Positions 38,507-50,500 of a DNA stretch of 64,000 bases are shown in pieces. How positions within the stretch are numbered: the stretch's first letter is position 1; every line of letters starts with the position of its first letter. The stretch comes from Rhipicephalus microplus (lineage: Eukaryota > Arthropoda > Arachnida > Ixodida > Ixodidae). Location: contig NC_134704.1 of the NCBI RefSeq assembly GCF_043290135.1, forward strand, positions 25,538,501-25,602,500, given 5' to 3'. The notes under the pieces were generated by a model. It was not told the origin of the DNA, did not search any database, and saw only the letters and a list, made by a program, of their open reading frames with translations. Position numbers and translations under genes: made by a program.

Positions 38507-41500
38507 CCGTAAATTTCAGGGTAGGCACTCCTACTCAAGCAAGTGACCCCCCCCCCGCCCTTCTTTTTTGAGAAGTTTCCAATATGCACCAACGACAGGG
38601 CGAGCAAGTGCCCTTCACCGTCCCCTCCCACTGTTCTCGCTGTTTCATTTGCTAGTTTAGAAACAGCGAATGCTTGCGCATTTAGTGAAGCATTTCATTA
38701 GAACCACAGGTGTTCATTTTTTACACTTAGTGGTGCTTCCTCCCCCCCCCCCCTCACACTCCAAAACTTGAAAACTTGTCTGGTTTTCTTTCAGTGTAAG
38801 GAGAGCTCTTGTTCGGGAATTTACGGTAGCAGTAGTCATGCAGGTCACATGACCAGAGGGGGAAGTCTGTAATGAAATAAATAAAAGAAAATGATGATGG
38901 CACTAAATGGCTAGTATAGAAATGAGGCTGAGCTGTCCCTTTACCCTGCGCCGTCATCATCGTTCTCATCGTAGTAGTAGATGCCACGCTGGTCGCATGA
39001 CCTGAGGGAGTAGTCGATGAAGATATCAGTAAAATGAAACAAATTTTTTAGTGAAAGAGGCAGCAGCTTTGCGGTCTTATGCATTTCATTGCATGGAACT
39101 GCCTGTAATATATTTTTCTTCCTTTCTTCAAAATTGGTCATGCACAAACAAAATGTAGTATGATGCGGTAAATGAGTTCAACTCCGAATTTTTCCAATTA
39201 ACTACAAACAGGCTTGTGCAGTACCTGCGATCGCCCGCAATATGTGTGCGGGCTTGATCAAACATCTTTTAAAATGTAGCTAGTTCATTTCTTTTAATCT
39301 ATAATCCTTCCTCCTTGCAGGGGACATGGTTGCGGCAAGTGAAGGCATCCTTGTAAATGACGCTGACACAACCGAACAAGCGGCCGTGCAGCCAGCGTAC
39401 AATCCTACTTCCTATGCCCAGTACAGCGTTCAAGCACTTTCTGTCCTAGCAGAGGTTAGCCAGCACTGTTTCATTAGCTTTAAGCTTTCCTCATAAAAAC
39501 TCTGCAAAAATGTTTGCTTAGCTGTGCAAAATTAGTTTCTTTGATGTTTAATAATGCATTTCTTCAGCAGCAAGTTGCGACCTGTGTCATGGGGGGGAAG
39601 AGAATTGCTTTTCTCTTACTCAGCTGAATCTCTTGCTGTTTGGTGCTAGGCATGAGAGCTTTATATATCATCCCATTTTAATTAAAGAGGCCTAGTAGTG
39701 ACATTTTCACAGTTGTTGCCTCAACAGTGGCTATGTGTGCATTGCTACGTCATTATCACAGCTGTTTGATTTTCTAGTAAACTGAATGCAATATTGCTAT
39801 GTGAGATTAGTTTCACATGTTTTCATAATACGGTTGTTCAATAATGAGTTTTAATTGAGGTAAACAGACCAAGCATTTGCACAGAATGTTTATGCAGTGG
39901 GGACAAGTGTTAAAACAGTATTTTATCTCTTTTTCTTTCAGTTTTTAGCTCCAGTGCTTGATGTCGTCTATGTGAGCGAAGAGAAGGAAAAAGTTGTCCC
40001 ACTATTGAGCGGAATTATGTTCTACGTCACGCCATACCTCCGAAACCACAGGTCAGTCTTCTAATACAATATACCGTATTTACTCTATTCTACCGCGCCC
40101 TCAATTGTAACGCGCGCCCGGTTTCCACGACAAAAAAAAAACAAAAAAAACTAAGACATCGGTTGCAACGCGCACCCTTTTTTCTCGTTGGCCCGCTTGA
40201 TCACACCACTCGCGAAAACGACTCTTTTTGAGAGCGTCTTCCGTTTAAATATGAAGTACGGGGGAAGCTTATGCCTATCTGACGTGCAACAGAGCATTGC
40301 TGTCACTCTAGTTTTACCGTGGCCCGATGTCAGTACACAAACTTGCTTCGCCCCCTTCTCCTAGACGGTTGTGGTGCCAGGCATGTCGAAGTAAAGAGGC
40401 GTGTGATCGGCATTCCCGATTTGCCCTAGCAGGTAGCCGTAGTTGTGCCGCAAGTTTAGGAGGAACCTCTGAAGACTCTGAAGCTTTTCTTGGTACTCCT
40501 CCGGTGACTTCCGGCATATGCCCGTTTGCCTTCGGAGGGAAAAGCCTTTTCTCTTCATAAAGTTCGTTAGCCAGCACCTGCTCGCTTTAAAATGGCTCTG
40601 CATTAGCCCTTTTTCTAAGGCTAACTGCATAGCCTGCACTTGGAGCAGTTCTGTCGTCACGGGCCGCCGAGCAGCTCTTCAATTTGTGGAAACCGACCCT
40701 GCTGTGGTCCACTGAAGCCTTTGCGTGAATCTTTGCTGTCGACAATATTCTGCTTTTGTTTCCGCCAGTCCCGCACGCACGTTTCGGGAACTCCGAATGA
40801 CCACGATGCGGCCCGATTTCTGTCCGTTCCGGCACACGCGACGACTTTTCTTTTAGAAGCAGCATTGTGGTGCACTCGTCGAGTTTTTGGAGTCGGCCCT
40901 ACCATGCCGTCAATGCTAATGCACTACAAGATGACGAACTCCTCAGCACACGTATGAAGTGCCACGCATGGGAAACACATAAGCAGAAATGACCGACGCG
41001 CCATGCCGACGCACGTAGGGGGTGGCCATTTTGTAAGGGGCGATGGCAATAGAATGACCATATTCATATTTCTTTTTTCGTACTCGATTCTAACGCACAT
41101 GCGATTTATGAACTCTCTTAACCGGAAAAAAGGTGCGTGTTAGACTCAAGTAATTACGGTAAGTGCACTGCACTCGAGAAATCAGTTTAGAGGCCTGGAA
41201 AGGTGCACTCCAGGATACCCCGGGACAAAACGTGAGAGCCGATGATAAGGTGCAAGAAGTATGAGTGGTTAAATCTTGCATTTCTTGCCCGCACTAACAT
41301 GAAACAAAGTACGACAATAGCATGTAATGGACATGCTTCGGTGACAGATTGAAGTCCATTATAACATGCCACAACCGTTTCATAACGGTCAGTCAGCAGG
41401 ATTAATATATACTTAATAAAAGTTGCATCTGTCTTCGGGGTTCTCGGTAGTGTGAAAATGATGGCATGCACAAAAGACATGGGCATAGGCTAACAAACAG

Positions 41501-44500
41501 GCGCTCACAGAGGGCATGTACGGAAGAAATCCAGAAAGTTACAAAACGAAAACAAGACAAGAACTTCTTCTACATGGAAGTGAATTCATTGCCACTGAAT
41601 AACAACAAATAGCTCACTGACACACTTGTCTGCTCACTTATTTGGAAAGCTTCTGTTAACAAATTTTGTGTGGTAGTAGTTTATTTAGTTTAAAGCTAAG
41701 CTTCTCTTTCGAACACTTACACAGACGTTGTCAGACTCTTAGTTCGGACGAGTTTCAGTGACAGGACTCTGTGGCCTCCTGGCGTGTAAATACATAAGAT
41801 TAGTGTCCAAATAAAGATAAATGTCACCGCAGCGCAGCTGGGTGTCGCGTATTTAGCAAGGTAAGGGTGCTCCACGATACTTAGAGATTTTAATTTTTTT
41901 TGGGAGGGGGTGGGGGGGTGGGGGGGAAGATTTAAAGTTAGGAAAGTCAACTTGTATTCCGATTCTTACGGTAAAAAAATTAACATTGAACCTTAGTCCA
42001 TGAGGGCTGTACGTTTCAACAAGCCATGTTTATTCTGCTGCCATTGTTTGAAACATGAAAGTAGAATAGAGGGTTCGGCATGAACAGTGGCCAACTTGCC
42101 CAACTTCTGCTTCTACTGCATCCCTCGAGTGTGGTCTGTTTTTATTTATTTTTTTATGCAGGGTTCACAATGCACCCAGCTTTCGGGCTTGCTCGCAACT
42201 GGTGTCGAGCCTGTCGGGTTACCAACACACCCGCAAGGCATGGCGACGTGATGCGCTTGAGCTGCTGGTTGAGCCGGCCTTCTTCCAAATGGATCTGGTC
42301 TGCCTCGCTCACTGGCGTGCCACAGTGGACCACCTCATGACAAATGACAAGACCACCTTCAGGGACTTCATGGGTGCGTGTGTTTTCACAGTGCATGCCA
42401 TGCTTTATGGAGTTATCTTAAGAGTCTACAAGAATTTTGGATGTGCATCAAAGAAATATTGAATGCTCCTGTTCCTTTCCAACCACTTGCAAATTACTTT
42501 ATGTATTCTTCTTTTTCCAAGTGATGTGGGCACTTGGAATAACATACGGTGGACTCTCAGTAACCGGAACCTGATGGGACCGAGAAAATATGTTCTATTA
42601 AACAGGAGTTCCTTTTACTGAGAGGTGAACACAAGTGCACTATACGAGCCCGTAACCAAGTATTGCAGTGGCAATAGTTCCGTTTAGGCAGTAGTTCTGT
42701 TTAACAGATTTCCGTTTACTGAGAGTTTACTGTAGATGATTCCTTGAGGGAAAATGCCGAATCAATGGTTCATGAGGGATTCATTTAACCACATCTTAAA
42801 ATATGCTCCAAAAGCATTGTATCAGATGAAAAACTTCCGGCCAATAAAATAACGCACACAGGAAACGAAGAAGGAGACAGGAAAGAGGCCAGACTACCAA
42901 CTGTTTATTCACATATGCATGGCTCAAGTATATATACTCATACGGTCACATGGTGAAGCTAAGTGCTCTTTAAAAAATAACCAAAAATTGCCCAAAGTAA
43001 TAAACTGACTCATAATCATTCAAAGCTTTCTTCGCTCTACTAATCGCTACAGATTACAAACAAGATTCTAGGAACGTGTTTTCCTTCCTGCGCAGTGTCA
43101 CGGAGCTATCGCTGCAGCATGCTTCACCACTCTTTGCAATATGAAAAGCTTCCAAGATTTCCCGTGCCAATTTTTCATGGCTTTTGCCTAAAATCTTGAT
43201 TTCGTTCAGCAGTGGCTTACAATTGCACTGTTTACAATGAAGGGCTAGATTGGAGCCTGTGCCTTTCTCAAGTGATTTGAAATGTTCCCAGGCCCTAAAA
43301 TTCACACAACGCCCTGTTTGGCCTATGTATAACATCCCGCACGTCAATGGAATTGCATACACCACGCCAACAACACACTTCACAAAAACCTTCCCATGCT
43401 TCGCCTCACACTGAAACTTCTTCTTTTTCCCGATGCGTGCACACAAACCACCCAATTTCCTTGGTGCGGAAAATACCACGGACACTCCAAACCTGAGCGC
43501 CACTTTTTTCAAGCCATGCGCTACACGGTGCGTATAGGGCAACACCTGTGGTATCCTCTGCTCTGGACCTGTCTGTTTGGTTTTCTTTTTTCCTTTCATT
43601 TTTTGTAGTAACGTTTCAGCAACAGCTGACAAAACAGAACTGGGAAAGCCAGCGTTTTTTAGTCTCTCTATCTGGGCGGTGAAGCTCGTCTCAAGCATGT
43701 GCTCACATGACTTTGTCAGGGCAGATTCAAGGCAAAGAGAACCGATGGCCCTCTTTACCGTTTTAGAGTGTGAAGAGTTATACGGTAACAGCTCTTTCTT
43801 TGCTCTTGGCGAATACATCCAACACACGTTTCCATCACAACATCTAATGTTTATGTCTAAAAATTGGAGGTTATTGTTCAGCGGCACCTCATGCGTAAAA
43901 CTCAGGCCTTTCCCTAGGTTTTTAAAGTAGCATAATACGCTTTGTACGGTGTTGTCATAAGTCAGATTAAAATCAGCTGCTAAAACTACCAAAAAGTCAT
44001 CCACGTATCTAAAAATTTGCAGGACAGTGCCTTTGTCAAACGTGGATTCTAAATCCCGGTCAATGGAAGATAAAAAAATATTACACAGCACAGGGGCAAC
44101 GCAAGATCCAATGCATATCCCTTTCTTTTGAACAAACAAGCCTGAGTCAAAGGAAACAACCGTCGCCCGAAGGTAAAACTCGAGGAGCGACATAAACTTG
44201 TCCACACTAATGCCCACAGAATTTTGAAATGCAACAGTTCCATTACACTCAATGCACTCTCGGACAGACTTAAACAGCTCTGTATGCGGTACAGAGTAGA
44301 ACAAATCCTCGACATCAATAGAAAATAAAAAACCTATTTCCTTCTGCTTCTTTTTTAGAAAAGCAATGACATCTGTCGAATTCTTTGTTAAGAATGGGTC
44401 CCGCAACTCGAGCCCCCGCAAGTGGTCAAATAAAAAAGAGCTAACTTGTTGTAACCAAGTACCGCGTTCACTGACGATACACCTGAATGGCATGTGTGGC

Positions 44501-47500
44501 TTGTGTGTCTTCACCACGAAGAATACGTCCAGAGTTCCTTTCTTGCATTTCCTGATGTCACTGGCTAACCTAGGAAGCTGCATCCCGTTGCACATAGCTA
44601 TCGCTTTAGTCTTCACTCTGCAAGTTTTGCTGCTCACCTGTACAAAGTTCTTCGATAAAGCTTCAGTGGCCTTTTCCTTGTACAATGTCGCAGACATCAC
44701 CACGAATCCGCCTTCTTTATCTCCTTGTAGTAGTCGAAGGTTGTTCCTTTCAAAGTAGGAGACGACATGCCGTGTGCTGTCTTTTGGTAGAAGGTCCCTT
44801 TTCCGCGCAGTTTTCATGATGCTGTCAACACCGTCCAACAGACACCGCTCACTGTCATCTCCAGCTTTATAAGCCAACTTCCTGTTTAACGCGAGTAGAT
44901 CGTGCGCTTGGATCGTAGGCGGCACGCTGTACTTCGGGCCTTTCTGCAAAACGGCAGCAACACCCTCGGGAACAGACGCTCCGTCCAGGAGAACAAGACT
45001 GCAAGGTTTCGTGGTCGCCTGTTCCCGAGGGTGTTGCTGCCGTTTTGCAGAAAGGCCCGAAGTACAGCGTGCCGCCTACGATCCAAGCGCACGATCTACT
45101 CGCGTTAAACAGGAAGTTGGCTTATAAAGCTGGAGATGACAGTGAGCGGTGTCTGTTGGACGGTGTTGACAGCATCATGAAAACTGCGCGGAAAAGGGAC
45201 CTTCTACCAAAAGACAGCACACGGCATGTCGTCTCCTACTTTGAAAGGAACAACCTTCGACTACTACAAGGAGATAAAGAAGGCGGATTCGTGGTGATGT
45301 CTGCGACATTGTACAAGGAAAAGGCCACTGAAGCTTTATCGAAGAACTTTGTACAGGTGAGCAGCAAAACTTGCAGAGTGAAGACTAAAGCGATAGCTAT
45401 GTGCAACGGGATGCAGCTTCCTAGGTTAGCCAGTGACATCAGGAAATGCAAGAAAGGAACTCTGGACGTATTCTTCGTGGTGAAGACACACAAGCCACAC
45501 ATGCCATTCAGGTGTATCGTCAGTGAACGCGGTACTTGGTTACAACAAGTTAGCTCTTTTTTATTTGACCACTTGCGGGGGCTCGAGTTGCGGGACCCAT
45601 TCTTAACAAAGAATTCGACAGATGTCATTGCTTTTCTAAAAAAGAAGCAGAAGGAAATAGGTTTTTTATTTTCTATTGATGTCGAGGATTTGTTCTACTC
45701 TGTACCGCATACAGAGCTGTTTAAGTCTGTCCGAGAGTGCATTGAGTGTAATGGAACTGTTGCATTTCAAAATTCTGTGGGCATTAGTGTGGACAAGTTT
45801 ATGTCGCTCCTCGAGTTTTACCTTCGGGCGACGGTTGTTTCCTTTGACTCAGGCTTGTTTGTTCAAAAGAAAGGGATATGCATTGGATCTTGCGTTGCCC
45901 CTGTGCTGTGTAATATTTTTTTATCTTCCATTGACCGGGATTTAGAATCCACGTTTGACAAAGGCACTGTCCTGCAAATTTTTAGATACGTGGATGACTT
46001 TTTGGTAGTTTTAGCAGCTGATTTTAATCTGACTTATGACAACACCGTACAAAGCGTATTATGCTACTTTAAAAACCTAGGGAAAGGCCTGAGTTTTACG
46101 CATGAGGTGCCGCTGAACAATAACCTCCAATTTTTAGACATAAACATTAGATGTTGTGATGGAAACGTGTGTTGGATGTATTCGCCAAGAGCAAAGAAAG
46201 AGCTGTTACCGTATAACTCTTCACACTCTAAAACGGTAAAGAGGGCCATCGGTTCTCTTTGCCTTGAATCTGCCCTGACAAAGTCATGTGAGCACATGCT
46301 TGAGACGAGCTTCACCGCCCAGATAGAGAGACTAAAAAACGCTGGCTTTCCCAGTTCTGTTTTGTCAGCTGTTGCTGAAACGTTACTACAAAAAATGAAA
46401 GGAAAAAAGAAAACCAAACAGACAGGTCCAGAGCAGAGGATACCACAGGTGTTGCCCTATACGCACCGTGTAGCGCATGGCTTGAAAAAAGTGGCGCTCA
46501 GGTTTGGAGTGTCCGTGGTATTTTCCGCACCAAGGAAATTGGGTGGTTTGTGTGCACGCATCGGGAAAAAGAAGAAGTTTCAGTGTGAGGCGAAGCATGG
46601 GAAGGTTTTTGTGAAGTGTGTTGTTGGCGTGGTGTATGCAATTCCATTGACGTGCGGGATGTTATACATAGGCCAAACAGGGCGTTGTGTGAATTTTAGG
46701 GCCTGGGAACATTTCAAATCACTTGAGAAAGGCACAGGCTCCAATCTAGCCCTTCATTGTAAACAGTGCAATTGTAAGCCACTGCTGAACGAAATCAAGA
46801 TTTTAGGCAAAAGCCATGAAAAATTGGCACGGGAAATCTTGGAAACAGAAGTTCACAGAAGTTAAAAAACAGCGCTAAAAAGACGGGACAAGAAAAGAAA
46901 GGACAACAGGACTCTTGGAAGCTTTTCATATCTTTCATAAATCTTGGAAGCTTTTCATATTGCAAAGAGTGGTGAAGCATGCTGCAGCGATAGCTCCGTG
47001 ACACTGCGCAGGAAGGAAAACACGTTCCTAGAATCTTGTTTGTAATCTGTAGCGATTAGTAGAGCGAAGAAAGCTTTGAATGATTATGAGTCAGTTTATT
47101 ACTTTGGGCAATTTTTGGTTATTTTTTAAAGAGCACTTAGCTTCACCATGTGACCGTATGAGTATATATACTTGAGCCATGCATATGTGAATAAACAGTT
47201 GGTAGTCTGGCCTCTTTCCTGTCTCCTTCTTCGTTTCCTGTGTGCGTTATTTTATTGGCCGGAAGTTTTTCATCTGAAGCAATGCACCAACTAGCCCAAC
47301 AACGAGTATTATTGAAGCATTGTATGTTTGTTGTTTAATCTGCTGTTCGATGTATCTGCTCCTGCTATGTTTTGTCGTAGAAGTATCTGCAAATTAATAA
47401 ACAAACACTTCATGCAGTATACAAAAATACAGAAGCCGCTGTATAGCTTCTGTTTGAAGTTTGGAAACTTGCAATATGAGATGGTTTTTTGTATGGGTGT

Positions 47501-50500
47501 GATTCCTAAAGTACAGAGAAAAAGAAGCATGTAAGAGGATATAAGATAAAGGGGCAACTCGCTGCTGTTCACGAACGAATGAAAATCTTATCCATGAATT
47601 TCTTACAAAGAGCTATGGAAGGATGCCCACACATACCTCAGAGGGAAAAAACTTCTTAGTTGAGAAAAAACTCGTTATAGTCGAGAATTAAGGCCCAGAG
47701 CCGACACTTTTTTTTTTCATGCATTTTACAGCAGGTCAAGGTATGTATGGTAAAGGCAATTGTGTATGCACATTGACTTATTTTTCATTGTAATAGGAGA
47801 TTTTTCTAATCTGCAAGTGCGCTTCTCTGCTATGCATATTTGCCCTAATAATAGCGGTACCGGTGGTGCTTCAAGTGTAAACGAGGTCCTAGTTGCGCAT
47901 GCTGGGGCTTGTCTCTTATCCGTGTCTATATCAAGACGGCTGAGTAAACATTTTTCACGTCCTAGCGCAAGCAAACTGTGCTCGGATACATTGCTTTTAG
48001 TAAGAGGCTAGCTACCATAGCATGACAAACTGCATAGCAAAGAAGCAGACTTGCAGATTATTGCACTCTTGTAAATGAATTGTACAGTATTGTAAGCTAG
48101 GCATGCGCTTGTTTGAATAAAAAAATTTTTGCTTTGAGTTGAAAGAGGCAGGAAAGTTTCATTTTCGTTTAGATTGGGAATTGTAATTATGTCACTGCTA
48201 AGTGCGATGTCTTGGTGTCAGTACATTTCTATGATTCTTCAGGTGAAGTCGGTGCTTTTGTGCCTCCACAGAACTTTGCTTTAGCTAGTTGATGTTCTTT
48301 GCAGCCCGTTTTGCAGTGGCACAGAGTGGCTCGTTGAACATCTTTAGCAGCAAGGAGCAAGAGTACGAGGTTCGGGCGCAGCTGCTCAAGCGGCTAGCCT
48401 TCGTGATTTTCTGCAGCGAGCTGGACCAATACCAGCGCTACATGCCAGACATCCAGGGTACTACAAATTATCACTCGCGATAGTCCTGTGTTTCATCAGT
48501 GGATAAATGAATTCCAGCACGACGATTGGGAATCGCTAATAGCGAATTGGGAATAACACAGGATGTTATTGTTATTAGGATGTGTGTGTCCTTTTTGTAT
48601 GGTCTTGTTTCATTGCTGTAGATGCAGCGGAAATTTACACGCGCTGTTATTGCTCTCATGTGAGAGCTGTGTACTAAAGTCAGGGTGTTAGTTTTGAACA
48701 GAAGCAGCCGTGATGTATTATTCAAGAGCCCGGGAGGTAGAAGTCAAATCCGAAGTCATTCACAATGCTTTCTGTGGCGATTCGGGGTAGAAGTCTATTG
48801 GGATGAAGTTTTGATGTTACTCTGTTTGGTTTCTTTTTTTATTACTAATTTAACAACATGCCAGCTTCAGGTTGTGACTGAAACCCCTTAGTGTAATGCC
48901 TTATGGGTAGTGTACGTATATAAAGAACAAATTGCCAGTTAATGAGTATGACTAACCGTGGCTCGTAGTTATCCATCAGCATTTTTCTGAGTCAGATTGG
49001 TTTATGTTCATATTGTTAAATGTTTAATTCTATTACTACTGCCCTTCTTTAATGGATATGTATGAGCACCAGTGGGAAACAGGTTTTTTTTTTTATTGGC
49101 CAATATTCGATCAGCGGAAGTCAACTGCGTGAGATGCACACTGACGAATAGTGTATTAGTGCTCTGTTGCTGATGCTGATTTTATGTTTTCAGAGCGCCT
49201 TGCGGAAAGCCTCAAGCTGAGCCACGTGCCAAGCGTACACGCACAGGTGTTCCTCTGCTTCCGAGTGCTGTTGCTGCGAATGTCGTCACAGCACATCACT
49301 TCTCTTTGGCCGGGTATCATCACTGAACTGGTGGGTGCCATCGTGTATTGCATCCACTGAAGTTACAGTTGTGACAACAGAACTTGCCTAAGCAGGGTAT
49401 TTACAAGGTTTTTTCAGTGTTTAAAATCTCATCTTCTTAGACTTGAAGCATGGTGCATCGGAAGGAATAAATGTTGCATTTGTATTAGTGGTATTAATAC
49501 AGCAAAGTGTACTCTTGCCATTCTACTGGGAATAGCGCAGAAACTGCAACAACAACATGTCATGCACATGTGTGCTTCCTTTTTTTGCACAAGTGGTTTC
49601 TAAAGTTGTGTAATGTTAGCTACAGTCAAGCCGCATTTAAAGTTTAAACTTTTTTTTTTCCTTGCACCCCACAGTTTTTCTTTGTATACATACCGTAGAA
49701 TCTCAGTAAACAGAAGTCTGTTAAACGAAACTACTGCTTGAATGGAACAAGTGCTTCTGACAAGATTGGTTTTGTGCTTGTATTCTGCAGCTTTGTTCAT
49801 CTGTCAATGAATGCAACTCCTGTTAAATAGAACATTTTTTTCTGGCCGCTTGGAACATTTTTTTTCTAGCCCCTTCAGGTTCCGTTTAATGAAAGTCTAC
49901 TGTAGGAGCATCTGGACAGTAAAAATGTTCGTTGTTAACTGACGCCAAGTAGTATAAAACTTACCCACTGGAATTTCGCCAATGTCAAAGTAACGAATGC
50001 ATACTGTAGTGGAAGATCTGTGAAGTTATAATAAAGACTTTATACATTGAGCTTAAGGGATAGCCTACATTTAAATTTATTGATTTGTTGTTTGATCTTT
50101 ATAGCATCTATCTGTCATTCATGGCACATTTCTCCAGGTTCAAGCTTTCCTCCAAATAGAGCAAGAGCTGTCCACAGACACGGAGGAGTTCAGGTGAGTG
50201 GGAATTGCTCCCACACTGCTTACAATGAAAGCCAAGTATTTGCACTTCTATCTGCAGTGTCCCAAACAGAAGGGGTTCTTTCTCTTCATGAATGCTTTAT
50301 TAATATGATAAGAAACACTTAAATTTATGTTTAGACGGTGATTCTTGCTAGCATTCAAGTTGAAACATCGCTCACTGCCACGTGCTGTATAGCTCCCATG
50401 TTCCGCTAATGTAACTCTTATTTTGAAGCAAATGCTAGGAAAAGTACTTGCCTTAACACTGATATGGTGTTTCCTTTCATGTTGCTATGCCATGTATATG

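Larger units (their letters stand above)
42822..47277. repeat. Giant palindrome of two head-to-head Penelope-like elements
   Basis: Left arm 42822-44975 (2154 bp) is the reverse complement of right arm 45019-47277 (2259 bp), apart from a single 105-bp insertion in the right arm. Subtracting it gives exactly equal lengths, so no other net indel exists. Loop 44976-45018 is 43 nt. Encoded proteins are identical over the shared 600 residues. Confidence 0.93.
45019..47277 (+). mobile_element. Penelope-like element, right copy (plus strand)
   Basis: Plus-strand copy. Its 5' end coincides with the palindrome centre, and its 3' end (AATAAACAGTTGGTAGTCTG, then TTATTGGCCGGAAGTTTTTC) ends near 47277. 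It contains a 105-bp insertion that breaks the end of its ORF. Confidence 0.9.

Noticed and set aside
43396..46598. Many ORFs of 70-130 codons on the opposite strands of the Penelope copies
   Set aside because: They are antisense shadows of the two long RT/GIY-YIG frames and appear in mirrored pairs.
42822..47277. Palindrome as a pure assembly artefact
   Set aside because: Not fully excluded, but the 105-bp insertion in one arm and the asymmetric loop argue against a simple mirrored read. Raw reads would decide.
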